Positions 19,061-28,427 of a stretch of 64,000 nt of DNA are shown here, piece after piece (position 1 is the first letter of the stretch; each line of letters starts with the position of its first letter). Position numbers and translations under genes: made by a program. Below the pieces are notes generated by a model that ran no database searches, had not been told where the DNA came from, and worked only from the letters and a program-made list of their open reading frames with translations. Source of the DNA: Desulfobulbaceae bacterium (GTDB taxonomy: Bacteria > Desulfobacterota > Desulfobulbia > Desulfobulbales > Desulfocapsaceae); assembly GCA_009773475.1 (NCBI GenBank), contig WSXV01000001.1, positions 434,001 through 498,000 on the forward strand, read 5' to 3'.

Positions 19061-21160
19061 TTAAGAAGTGCCGGAAACAGTTGGTCCCAGTCGTTGCATA
19101 ATCGAGGCTATGGCCTGATCTTCTGTGGCAAAAATATTATGCGTACCAATGACCTTGAAGAGTCCGGTGGACCGCATCACATCAAGGATCTGCTTTTTCA
19201 TACCCGAGAAAACAGGATTTACCCCCGCTTCCCGGAGCTGAAGCACCAGACGATGCAGCAGCTCCTCGCCCGATGAATCAATATAGTTTATGGCATCTCC
19301 CACCACCAGTAGATATTTCGCCTCTTTGTGATCAGCCACAGCAGCCAGCACCGCATCCTCAAAATGGGCGACGTTGGCGAAATAGAGGGAGCCGTCAAAA
19401 CGGATGGCCGTAAACTGGGTTGAGGTCACCAGCAGGGGATTGACCTGGATATCACGCAAGGTTCCATCTTCGTGGCGACCAAGAATAGCCACCCGTGGAG
19501 CCATGGTGTGATAAAGGTACAACCCCAGAGCCAAGATTGTTCCGGTCATAATCCCCTTATCCAGATGGGGGGCCGCGATCAGGGTTACAATAAAGGTCAC
19601 CAGGGCGACAATCCCATCGGGGCGACTGGCCTTCCAGGTATGCTTGAGTGCCTGGGGGGTAATGAGGCCTGCGACTGCCAGCAAGATAATAACAGCCAGG
19701 ACAGCCTTGGGAAGATGATATAAATAGGGGGTCAGAAAAAGCAGGGTGGCTGCCACAAAGACACCATTGAAAACCATGGCAAATCCAGTTTTGGCTCCTG
19801 CCTGCATATTGATCGCTGAACCAGTGAATGATCCGCAGGCCGGATAGGCTTGAAACAGAGAACCGCCGATGTTAGCCAATCCCTGACCGATCAACTCCTG
19901 ATTGGGGTCAATGCGCTGTTTATCCTTACTAGCCATGGCTTTGGCCATGGAGATGGACTCCATAAAGGCCACCAGAGCAATAACCAGAGCAGCTGTGAAG
20001 AGCTGCATGATCGCATCAAGATTCAGGGTGGGGAAACTAAACGAGGGGACTCCGGAGGGAATTTTCCCGACCACATCGCCGCCACTAACTAATATCATTT
20101 CGCCATGTTCAAGCTTCTTGATGTGCCATTGGCGACTTTCCGTTTCAACATCATCTGGAACCTGGCCAAACTGATATAAAGGCTGACTTTTAATGTCTCC
20201 TGCTTTACCACGAACAAAACGCAACAGATGAACTTCATGAAGGAGTTTTTTGTCTTCCGTCTTCAGGGTTTCGATTTCAAGAAGTAATAAATCGATTTTG
20301 TACCCCAGATCAGCCACCATTCGGGCGTCATGTTTTTTTTCAGCCTGGCGCAACTCGGTGGAAAATTTTGTGAGATCTATGGAATGGGCAACAATCTGCT
20401 GATGCACATTATCATACTTGTTAACCAGTTCACTGGCTGTTGTTGTATGAATGGCGGATGGTGGGGCGCTGCATTTCTGTTCATACCCGGAAAAATAACT
20501 GACTGCAGTGGTAACAACAACGGCGATCAGCACACTTGCTTTGGCCAAAGCCGGTATTTTTTTTAAGGTCAGCATCAGAACCAGGCCAAAACAGGACATG
20601 GCCACGGTGGGCAGGTGTGTCTGGGGCAGATAGGCCAGCATCTCCCAAATATCTTTGAGGAAAAAATCGCTGCGCCCCTTGGGGATTCCCAGGAGCATGT
20701 CCAATTGAGACAAGCCGATAATAATGGCGGCGGCGTTCATAAATCCAAGAATAACAGGATGGGAGACGAAGTTTACGATGTTGCCAAGTTTGATTACTCC
20801 CAGACTAAACTGAATAAGACCCACCAGCAAAGTGAGAAGCAGGGCCAGTGCCACATATTCATCAGTGTAAGGGATGGCAAGGGGGGTGACAGCGGCAGCC
20901 GTCATGAGTGAGACAATGGCAACCGGTCCAGTGGCCAGTTGCCGGGATGAACCCCACAACGCGCCAACGATTGCAGGAATAAAGGCGGTGTAAAGACCAA
21001 AATAAAGGGGCAGGCCGGAAAGTTGGGCGTAGGCCATCGCCTTGGGGACGAGGACAAGGGCTCCGGTAATGCCGGCAATGAGGTCACTGCGCAGAATAAA
21101 AAAAGACACTGGAAACCAGGCCAGGAAAGGGAAAAATCGCACTATCATTTTATTCTTCAT
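19061..21160 (-). CDS. SulP family inorganic anion transporter with STAS domain and large internal soluble insertion
   Basis: 699 aa; LRSDLIAGITGALVLVPKAMAYAQLSGLPLYFGLYTAFIP; C-terminal STAS-like YLLVVGDAINYIDSSGEELLHRL. Confidence 0.94.
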   Translation of the reverse strand: MKNKMIVRFFPFLAWFPVSFFILRSDLIAGITGALVLVPKAMAYAQLSGLPLYFGLYTAFIPAIVGALWGSSRQLATGPVAIVSLMTAAAVTPLAIPYTDEYVALALLLTLLVGLIQFSLGVIKLGNIVNFVSHPVILGFMNAAAIIIGLSQLDMLLGIPKGRSDFFLKDIWEMLAYLPQTHLPTVAMSCFGLVLMLTLKKIPALAKASVLIAVVVTTAVSYFSGYEQKCSAPPSAIHTTTASELVNKYDNVHQQIVAHSIDLTKFSTELRQAEKKHDARMVADLGYKIDLLLLEIETLKTEDKKLLHEVHLLRFVRGKAGDIKSQPLYQFGQVPDDVETESRQWHIKKLEHGEMILVSGGDVVGKIPSGVPSFSFPTLNLDAIMQLFTAALVIALVAFMESISMAKAMASKDKQRIDPNQELIGQGLANIGGSLFQAYPACGSFTGSAINMQAGAKTGFAMVFNGVFVAATLLFLTPYLYHLPKAVLAVIILLAVAGLITPQALKHTWKASRPDGIVALVTFIVTLIAAPHLDKGIMTGTILALGLYLYHTMAPRVAILGRHEDGTLRDIQVNPLLVTSTQFTAIRFDGSLYFANVAHFEDAVLAAVADHKEAKYLLVVGDAINYIDSSGEELLHRLVLQLREAGVNPVFSGMKKQILDVMRSTGLFKVIGTHNIFATEDQAIASIMQRLGPTVSGTS

Positions 21161-21231
21161 ATACCATCCTGTCTATAAGATGAATCGTATACATAACAAA
21201 GATAGAGAATAGCTGGAATTCCTTGCTACTC

Positions 21232-22083
21232 TCAGGCTGTGACCACCAATACCGCACATGGCGAACGTCCGATTACATTTTCCGTCACATGTCCCAAGAG
21301 CATTTTTGCCATGCTGTTTTTTCCTTGCCCACCGACAAGAATCATATCCACCTGTTCTTTTTCTGCAAACTGAACAATAGCGTCAACGGGGTTCCCAACG
21401 AGGGCCAGCGGCTCACAGGATACCTTCGAGCCATTCTCACCAGTCCGTTGGCAGACCTCATTGACCAGTTGTTGCGCTTGTGGCAGATCAGCCGCACGTT
21501 TAGCCACGGACATAACGGTTATTCGTTGCAACGTGAGACATCGCGTTCCAATGCTCAAGACTTCCCGGGCAGCCATAACACTGTTGGGAGAACCATCAAC
21601 AGCCAGAAGCACATGCACACCCTTGATAATAAAATCTTTGGGAACAACCAAGACCAAAGGAAATCCCTGGTTAATGACTTTGGTCGTCATGCTTCCCACC
21701 AGAAGTGACAGTCGGCCGGCCTTGCCATGCCGTCCCATGATAATCACATCTGCATGGTGTAATCGTGCCTGCTCAACAATGGTTTTTGCTGGGTTGCTGG
21801 TTCTTATAAATAGAACTTCAATGGTGATGCCGCTATCGTCGGCCATCTTGCGAATCTGCGACAGGTGTGGTTCTATCTCCTGTTTACGTTGAATAAGCCG
21901 GGAATGGGCGGCGCTTTGTGATTCTGCATCAATACTCACTACGTTTAAGACAATGAGGCGGGCATTACGTGCCTGGCAGATAAAGATTGCTTCCTGAATA
22001 GCCCCATCGACAAAACTGGAACCATCCGTTGCCAATAGCAAAGTCCTGGCTTCACCAAACAAACTTATTGAGTCCTGTTCCAT
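21232..22083 (-). CDS. Tandem universal stress protein (UspA family)
   Basis: 283 aa with two Usp domains; LLATDGSSFVDGAI...IIMGRHGKAGRLSLLVGSMT and VLLAVDGSPNSVMAA...ILVGGQGKNSMAKMLLGHVTENVI. Confidence 0.93.
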   Translation of the reverse strand: MEQDSISLFGEARTLLLATDGSSFVDGAIQEAIFICQARNARLIVLNVVSIDAESQSAAHSRLIQRKQEIEPHLSQIRKMADDSGITIEVLFIRTSNPAKTIVEQARLHHADVIIMGRHGKAGRLSLLVGSMTTKVINQGFPLVLVVPKDFIIKGVHVLLAVDGSPNSVMAAREVLSIGTRCLTLQRITVMSVAKRAADLPQAQQLVNEVCQRTGENGSKVSCEPLALVGNPVDAIVQFAEKEQVDMILVGGQGKNSMAKMLLGHVTENVIGRSPCAVLVVTA

Positions 22084-22399
22084 TTTTGCTTTTCCTTTGG
22101 AGGTAGTAGGAAGTTGATTACAACTTTTTCAATTGTTTTATACCCTTTTTTACCTCACGTCCATGGCATGCTATAAGTTATTGCAGAAAAGAGAAAAAAA
22201 TATGGTGTTGTTGTGTTTCTGGAAAAAGAGGACAAGGAGACAGATTAATGTTCGCATTCACCAGAATTGCAGGAAATGAATAGAGTGCAGGGCTTTGTTC
22301 CCTCGTCTCCCTTGACTTTCAACGTCGTTTCAACCACAGCGATCGTAGCGCAAAGCCGGAGGAAATGGGTGTTGCGAGGACAACTTGCGATGGTGTCGG

Positions 22400-22912
22400 T
22401 TATAGTTGAGAGAGTTTCGGCAAGGGAACGCCATTGTGAAACATGCCGGCCTTGAATCGTTTTGCAACATGCTCGGCGCGGTTGATCACCTTGGCAGCTG
22501 CAGCGGCCGGCAGCACTTCATGGGCTGTTTGATGAAACAGGGTTAACCAACTGTCGAAATGCTCCAGACGTAACGGCAATGCCGCATGCAGGTCAAACAT
22601 ATTGCCTTGGTAGCGATCGGTCTGCAAGAGCGTATTAGACCAGAAATTTTCCACTGCCTGGTGATGTGTCTTCCAGTCATGGATAGCCCCCTCTAAAATC
22701 CCCCGCAAGGTTTCATCGCCCAGGGCGCGCGCGTAAAATTTCCGCACCAGCCTGCTGATATCTTCCTCGGTGACGGTCTCAGTTTCAGTTTGGATCGTTT
22801 TCTCCTGTTCCATTGAATTCTCGAGGTGGCAAGGTGAAGAAGAGGACAAGAAAAGGTGCAGAGCCATTATTCTCAGAGCGTTGGAGTGGGGACACCCACC
22901 TGATCTGAACAA
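22400..22912 (-). CDS. Truncated hemoglobin (group III-like)
   Basis: 170 aa; ISRLVRKFYARALGDETLRGILEGAIHDWKTHHQAVENFWSNTLLQTDRYQGNMFDLHAALPL. Confidence 0.87.
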   Translation of the reverse strand: MFRSGGCPHSNALRIMALHLFLSSSSPCHLENSMEQEKTIQTETETVTEEDISRLVRKFYARALGDETLRGILEGAIHDWKTHHQAVENFWSNTLLQTDRYQGNMFDLHAALPLRLEHFDSWLTLFHQTAHEVLPAAAAAKVINRAEHVAKRFKAGMFHNGVPLPKLSQL

Positions 22913-22921
22913 GAATGTTTT

Positions 22922-24286
22922 TTATCCGCCAAGTCCAAGGAACATAAAGATTTTATAGGCAAGCGCGGCCACAAGTCCGGCGGCTGGAAGTGTTAGAACC
23001 CAGGCCATCAGCATGGTTTGGGCCACTCCCCAGCGCACCGCGGACAGGCGTTTGCTGGCGCCGACACCAAAGATGCTGCCCGAGATGGTATGGGTGGTGC
23101 TCACCGGCATCCCGAAATGGCTGGTGACAAAGAGGACGATGGCGGCGGTGGTCTCGGCGGCAAAGCCGTGTACCGGTTCCAGGCGGATGATCTTGTGGCC
23201 CATGGTCTTGATGATTCGCCAACCGCCTACGGACGTTCCCAGAGCCATGACGGTGGAACAGGACAGCACCACCCAGGTCGGCACCACAGGTTCAGAAAGG
23301 ATTCGACCACTGACCAGGGCCATGGTGATGATCCCCATACTTTTCTGGGCATCATTGAGACCGTGGGTAAAGGCCATGGCGGCAGCGGAAACAATTTGCA
23401 GATGGCGGAAGATCGAGCTTACCCGCCCTGGGTGTAAATTAGAAAGGGACTTGTAGATAAGGCTCATGATCAGAAAACCGAGCAGAAAGCCCATGGTCGG
23501 GGAGCCCACCAGGGGGATCAGGACTTTGCGGATAATCCCACCCCAGAGGACGGCATGGAGGCCGCCGTGGATAATGGCCGCTCCGCACAGGCCACCAATC
23601 AGGGCATGGGAGGAGCTGCTGGGGATGCCGAAGTACCAGGTGATCAGGTTCCAGATGATGGCCCCGACAATGGCGGCTAGAATGACCACCTGAAAGGCGT
23701 GCTGGTTTGAACCGAGTTCCTGGGCATAGGCCTTTTCCAGCAGGGCACGATTGGTGTTAGTTTTCTCTGCCGGTTTCAGGGTGGCGATTTTCAGGGCATT
23801 TCCGAGAGTTTTCTCGGGCAGGCTGATCCCGGTGAACCGCTCTGCCGTGTAAAAATCCGTGCGGGTGAGGATGTGGTTCAGGTCGTCCAGAAGAGCTGAT
23901 TGCAAGGCAGGTACGGGGGTGGAGTCGGGGGTATAGTCAGCAAGGAGGTTCCTGGTTTCCTGCGAGCCTTGTTCCACCAGAAAACGGGAAACCGGATCAG
24001 CCTGGCTTTTCAGTTTCGTGGCGAAGGCCGCCGGTTGGTGCAGATCATTCATCTGAAAACGGGCGGTATCGACAAGGCCACTAGCCACTGTGACGGCGAC
24101 ATGGGTGGAAAACAAGGCTCCCAGAAAGTTCAGGCACGCCGCCATGATAATGGCGTTACGGGGGGAAAGAACCCTGGTGGAAACCACGGTGGCAATGGCG
24201 TTGGCCGTATCGTGAAAGCCGTTAATGTAGTCGAAGAGCAGGGTGAAGACGACCACCAGTACAAGAAGAAGTGTCAGGCTATGCAT
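22922..24286 (-). CDS. Inorganic phosphate transporter, PiT family
   Basis: 454 aa; FDYINGFHDTANAIATVVSTRVLSPRNAI; FGIPSSSSHALIGGLCGAAI; GMPVSTTHTISGSIFGVGA. Confidence 0.95.
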   Translation of the reverse strand: MHSLTLLLVLVVVFTLLFDYINGFHDTANAIATVVSTRVLSPRNAIIMAACLNFLGALFSTHVAVTVASGLVDTARFQMNDLHQPAAFATKLKSQADPVSRFLVEQGSQETRNLLADYTPDSTPVPALQSALLDDLNHILTRTDFYTAERFTGISLPEKTLGNALKIATLKPAEKTNTNRALLEKAYAQELGSNQHAFQVVILAAIVGAIIWNLITWYFGIPSSSSHALIGGLCGAAIIHGGLHAVLWGGIIRKVLIPLVGSPTMGFLLGFLIMSLIYKSLSNLHPGRVSSIFRHLQIVSAAAMAFTHGLNDAQKSMGIITMALVSGRILSEPVVPTWVVLSCSTVMALGTSVGGWRIIKTMGHKIIRLEPVHGFAAETTAAIVLFVTSHFGMPVSTTHTISGSIFGVGASKRLSAVRWGVAQTMLMAWVLTLPAAGLVAALAYKIFMFLGLGG

Positions 24287-24911
24287 ATTTCACGACGACG
24301 CTCTCGATGGTGTGGGCAACATCTTCACATCTGTCCACGGCGGCTTCGATCCGGTCATAAATCTCTTTCCACTTGATCACCCTGATCGGGTCTGCGTTCG
24401 GAGCGTTGATCAGGTTGGCCAATGCCCGGCGAAAGGCTCCATCGTGTTCTTTTTCGATCTGATGAATGTGTTTATAGATCCCCTGAATGTTTTCCAGGCT
24501 GGGCTGAGTTCGTAACACCCTGACAGCGTCCAGGGTGGCCTCGGTGATCCGCACCAGATGGCTCACCAAGAGTTCCATGTCCGGTCGGACATTGGCGAAC
24601 TGATAAAGGGCTAGGCGACCGGTGCAGGCCTCAATGGATTCGGTGACATCATTCAGTTCACTGGACAGGGCATGCAGATCTTCCTTGTCCAGCGGGGTGA
24701 CAAAGGTGGCGTCGACCAGATTGGCAAGGTTCCGGGCGACCTGGTCGGCTTCGTTCTCGATCTCTTTGATTTTTTTTGCATATTGAGCACGATTTTCGAA
24801 ATCGTTAATCAACTCCTGAAAAGTTCGAGCCGCAAACAGCGCAGCCTTCGCCTGTTTTTCCAGTAATTCGTAGAAGACATTTTTTTTCTTGCTTGATCCT
24901 GGGAAACGCAA
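24279..24911 (-). CDS. DUF47 / PhoU-like phosphate transport accessory protein
   Basis: 210 aa; FYELLEKQAKAALFAARTFQEL...IKEIENEADQVARNLANLVDATFVTPLDKEDLHALSSELNDVTESIEA; overlaps pit start. Confidence 0.93.
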   Translation of the reverse strand: MRFPGSSKKKNVFYELLEKQAKAALFAARTFQELINDFENRAQYAKKIKEIENEADQVARNLANLVDATFVTPLDKEDLHALSSELNDVTESIEACTGRLALYQFANVRPDMELLVSHLVRITEATLDAVRVLRTQPSLENIQGIYKHIHQIEKEHDGAFRRALANLINAPNADPIRVIKWKEIYDRIEAAVDRCEDVAHTIESVVVKYA

Positions 24912-25039
24912 AACGTTACCTCCTTAGATACAGTGAGCGGAAATGTGGTTTCCACTGGAATGATTCATGTTTGAAGAAAACACCTTAAAAAAGGGATATA
25001 CAAAAAGTGGACAGTTGTTATTCGAAAACTCCTCTCAGG

Positions 25040-26044
25040 TCATAGGGACCAGCCCCAGTAGGTCAGGAAATCATGGAACTCCCAGAGGTTTGATGCTTCT
25101 CTGGCCCAGGGTTTCAGGCTGGTATAGAAGACAACGCCAGTCTCCTGGGGCGGCCCCAGGGCCTTGTCCTCCCCGACTTTTCCATCCAGGGCCCACCAAC
25201 TCATAAACAGCTGTTCCCAGAGCTTGTGACTGTTTCTGACATAGCCTTTTCTTGCACCCCTGTCTTCAAAAAAAGAACTCGTTGATCCAGCCAGCGGCAG
25301 TTGCTCCAAGGCCGACATGGGTTGCAGCGTAAGGGAGGAGGAGCCTGAGGCGGGCCTTGAGGGAACCAGACGGACATCCATGGCTCGATGGGTTTCCGAG
25401 CGAAGGGTGACCAGCAGGTGCCGGGGTTTGTCCTCTGCGGGAAGGAGGAGAAGCCCCGGCAGCAGTTCGCCGTAAACGTCCCCCGCCTCTGTCTTCCATC
25501 CCTCCGGAAAGGCATGTTTCGGTAGGTGAGAGGTCGGAATAATGGCCAGATAGCAGCCGCAGGTATGAACCAGGGTATAAAGTACGGGGCGATCCTGGGA
25601 GTCCAGTGTCACAATAACCAGGAGGCCGACATTTTTGCCGCTGGTTAGGTGACCGGGAGGAACCTCGCTGAAATGAAGCCGGTAGATAAAATTGTGGTAC
25701 GCTCCAAACCGGCCCTGAAAATCAGTCTCCTGCCAATAGAGTGTCGGCTGGCCCGGATCCACTAGGGCCGCTGTGGTTCCATCGCCACTCTGGTAGAGTT
25801 GAGGAGTGCCGGGACGGTTATAGGGGGATTGATTTTCCTCCACCAGAAAAAGGGGCGCAAAATGACTGGCACGGGAGGTGTCGACAGTGGTTTGATACGT
25901 CACCAACTCACCATGAAGTTGATCCGGTCCGCGATAGCTGCCTGCACAGGAAGAAAGGAGTAGCAGCAGTCCTAAAAGTACGGGGAGATTGATACGTCCG
26001 CCGACCTTCGCATAATAGTTCTGCCTTGAAACGGATAACACCAT
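25040..26044 (-). CDS. Hypothetical lipoprotein
   Basis: 334 aa; signal/lipobox LLLLLSSCAGSYRG; no family recognised. Confidence 0.7.
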   Translation of the reverse strand: MVLSVSRQNYYAKVGGRINLPVLLGLLLLLSSCAGSYRGPDQLHGELVTYQTTVDTSRASHFAPLFLVEENQSPYNRPGTPQLYQSGDGTTAALVDPGQPTLYWQETDFQGRFGAYHNFIYRLHFSEVPPGHLTSGKNVGLLVIVTLDSQDRPVLYTLVHTCGCYLAIIPTSHLPKHAFPEGWKTEAGDVYGELLPGLLLLPAEDKPRHLLVTLRSETHRAMDVRLVPSRPASGSSSLTLQPMSALEQLPLAGSTSSFFEDRGARKGYVRNSHKLWEQLFMSWWALDGKVGEDKALGPPQETGVVFYTSLKPWAREASNLWEFHDFLTYWGWSL

Positions 26045-26518
26045 TATGGACCCGCGCCTCTTTCTTGGATTTGTCGGTGAAGGACGTGTCGCGTCACCGC
26101 ATTAAACCTCTTCCTTCGACCTCTTCTTTTTCTGCTGGGAAGAATTTTTGGCAATATACGGGACATAGCCGGAATATTCAAGCCTGACGTCTTCATCATT
26201 CTGCGAGAGGGCTTCTTTTGAAGCCGGTTTATTTCAACTGGAGTTCTCGGAATCATCCTTTTTTATTCACAGGCTGCCTACACAGTCTTGGATGAGCAGG
26301 CAGTTTCACGCCATTGGACTTGGACACTTAGCCTGCCGACTACTCTGTGGGCTTGGAATACCTGGGGTTTCTTGCGATTTCTGCAACAAGTTTTCACACC
26401 ATAGTAAAAGAGTTAGCATGAATCTTTGGGGACTGGGCTGTAAGACGGTAGCAGGAGGCGGCCTACGACTGTACTCCCCGGCAGGGTCTGATCGTTCGTG
26501 GCGATATATTGTAACTGT

Positions 26519-26546
26519 TTGACAATAAAACGGATCATGGTAAAAT
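26519..26546 (+). promoter_or_regulatory. Putative sigma70 promoter of DAHP synthase leader transcript (TTGACA-N16-TAAAAT)
   Basis: TTGACA at 26519-26524 and TAAAAT at 26541-26546, about 195 nt upstream of the 26742 ATG. Confidence 0.5.
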
Positions 26547-26594
26547 GTCAAACTTGGCCTACAGGAAAAGATTTGCCAAGAATGCGTAACGGAA

Positions 26595-26696
26595 ATGCCG
26601 GCCGCTAAAGTTGCATCAGAAACAGCAATAATGACCCGCACCAAGAGAACCTTTCAGATCCTGTTTTTTTTATGGAAGGACTTCGGCGGAGGTTAA
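26595..26696 (+). CDS. Putative aromatic-rich leader peptide MPAAKVASETAIMTRTKRTFQILFFLWKDFGGG
   Basis: 33-aa ORF (alternative ATG 26631 gives 21 aa) between the promoter candidate and DAHP synthase; 4 Phe + 1 Trp in the segment FQILFFLWKDF; no strong Shine-Dalgarno seen. Confidence 0.45.
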   Translation: MPAAKVASETAIMTRTKRTFQILFFLWKDFGGG

Positions 26697-26718
26697 CGGA
26701 CACCGAAACAGTTTTTTT
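26661..26718 (+). terminator. Putative attenuator terminator in the DAHP synthase leader
   Basis: CTGTTT (26661-26666) / AAACAG (26706-26711) and nested TTCGG (26682-26686) / CCGAA (26703-26707), followed by TTTTTTT (26712-26718). Confidence 0.5.
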
Positions 26719-26741
26719 ATATTTCATCAGAAGGAATAGCA

Positions 26742-28127
26742 ATGGGAGCAACAATGGGAACAGCAAGGGGAGCAGCAAAACATAGCCCGATAGACTGGAC
26801 GAAAACAAGTTGGCACAATTTCACGGCCCTGCAGCAGCCGAAATGGCCGGATACAGAGGTCTACGACAAGGTGCTGGCCAATCTCTCCCGTCTGCCGCCG
26901 CTGGTTTTTGCTGGCGAGATACGGGAGTTGAAGGCGATGCTGGCCAAGGCCGTGGTTGGCGATGCCTTTTTACTTCAGGGCGGCGATTGCTCCGAAGATT
27001 TTTCACAGGTGACGGCTCCCAAGATTAGGGAAACCCTGAAGGTGCTCCTGCAGATGGCTGTTATTCTTACCTATGCAGGCGGCAAGCCGGTGATCAAGCT
27101 GGGCCGCATTGCCGGTCAGTTTGCCAAGCCACGCTCAGCGGATACGGAGATGGTCAACGGGGTGGAGCTTTCCTCGTATCGTGGAGATATGGTCAACAGC
27201 CCGGATCCCATCATGGAGGCCAGAATTCCTGACCCGAACCGGATTTTGCAGGGATATAATATGGCTGCATCCACCCTGAATCTATTGCGGGCCTATACCC
27301 GTGGAGGGTTTGCCGCCCTGCACCGGGTGCATGCCTGGAATCAGGAGTTTGTCGTCCAGTCACCCATGGGCCGTTCCTATGAACGTCTGGCCAAGCAGAT
27401 CAGTCAGGCCATTCAGTTCATGGAGACCATCGGTATCGCCACCGACAATCCCCAGATCAATCAGGCCCAGTTCTTCACCTCGCATGAGGCCTTACTCCTT
27501 GGCTATGAAGAGGCCCTGACCCGTGAGGATTCCACGACCAGCGGCGGCTGGTATGACTGTTCCGCCCATATGTTATGGATTGGTGAGCGGACCCGGCAGG
27601 TGGATGGCGCCCATGTGGAATTTCTGCGCGGGGTCTTGAATCCCATCGGGGTTAAGATCGGCCCGGATTATGACCTGGATAATGTTAAGCGGTTGATCAC
27701 CGCCTTGAATCCTGAGAACGAGGCAGGCCGGCTGACCCTGATTACCCGTCTGGGGATGAAAAAGGTTGAAAAGGTGCTGCCTCCCTTGCTTCGTGAGATG
27801 AAAAAAGAGGGCTTCAATATTGTGTGGAGTTGTGATCCCATGCACGCCAACACCTACACCGCTGAGTCCGGCCACAAGACCAGGAATTTTAATGATATTC
27901 TTTCTGAAATCACCTGCTTTTTCGAGACCCACTGGGCCGAGGGGACGATCCCCGGCGGGATCCATCTGGAGATGACCGGCGACAACGTCACCGAATGCAC
28001 CGGCGGGGCCCGCAATATTGTTGATGCGGAGTTGGCGAACAACTACATGACCACCTGTGATCCGCGCTTGAATGCCGAGCAGAGTCTGGAAGTGGCCTTT
28101 CAGATTGCCGACATGATCAGGAGTTGA
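26742..28127 (+). CDS. Class II 3-deoxy-7-phosphoheptulonate (DAHP) synthase
   Basis: 461 aa; FLLQGGDCSEDF, KLGRIAGQFAKPRS, WSCDPMHANTYTAESGHKTRNF, GGIHLEMTGDNVTECTGGA. Confidence 0.96.
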   Translation: MGATMGTARGAAKHSPIDWTKTSWHNFTALQQPKWPDTEVYDKVLANLSRLPPLVFAGEIRELKAMLAKAVVGDAFLLQGGDCSEDFSQVTAPKIRETLKVLLQMAVILTYAGGKPVIKLGRIAGQFAKPRSADTEMVNGVELSSYRGDMVNSPDPIMEARIPDPNRILQGYNMAASTLNLLRAYTRGGFAALHRVHAWNQEFVVQSPMGRSYERLAKQISQAIQFMETIGIATDNPQINQAQFFTSHEALLLGYEEALTREDSTTSGGWYDCSAHMLWIGERTRQVDGAHVEFLRGVLNPIGVKIGPDYDLDNVKRLITALNPENEAGRLTLITRLGMKKVEKVLPPLLREMKKEGFNIVWSCDPMHANTYTAESGHKTRNFNDILSEITCFFETHWAEGTIPGGIHLEMTGDNVTECTGGARNIVDAELANNYMTTCDPRLNAEQSLEVAFQIADMIRS

Positions 28128-28335
28128 GGAGAAGAACGATTAAATATGGAGCGCGCTTGTGGTTTATAAAAAATTATGAAAGGTAGATGAAGGGCGACGG
28201 CATGCTGGAGAATGGCCATTGCCATTTGGTTCAAGGGAAGATCTGTGTTGATCTGGTTTGTCTTTTCTTTGTTTTTTCTGCTGGTTATTTTCTGAGATTT
28301 ACCTCAAAAAGAGGGCTTCGACCTTGCTTATGCCA

Positions 28336-28370
28336 GCCCCCAGGAGCTCAAACTCAGGGGGCAATTTTTT
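28336..28370 (+). terminator. Candidate intrinsic terminator downstream of DAHP synthase
   Basis: GCCCCCaggagctcaaactcaGGGGGCaatttttt. Confidence 0.5.
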
Positions 28371-28427
28371 CAGTTTTTAGCGAAAATCAGGCTGTTCCCT
28401 GGCTTTTATGCAAAGAAGGAAAACGCA

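Noticed and set aside
22267-22455. 62-aa plus ORF overlapping the truncated hemoglobin 3' end
   Set aside because: TTG start, no family, overlaps a well-supported gene.
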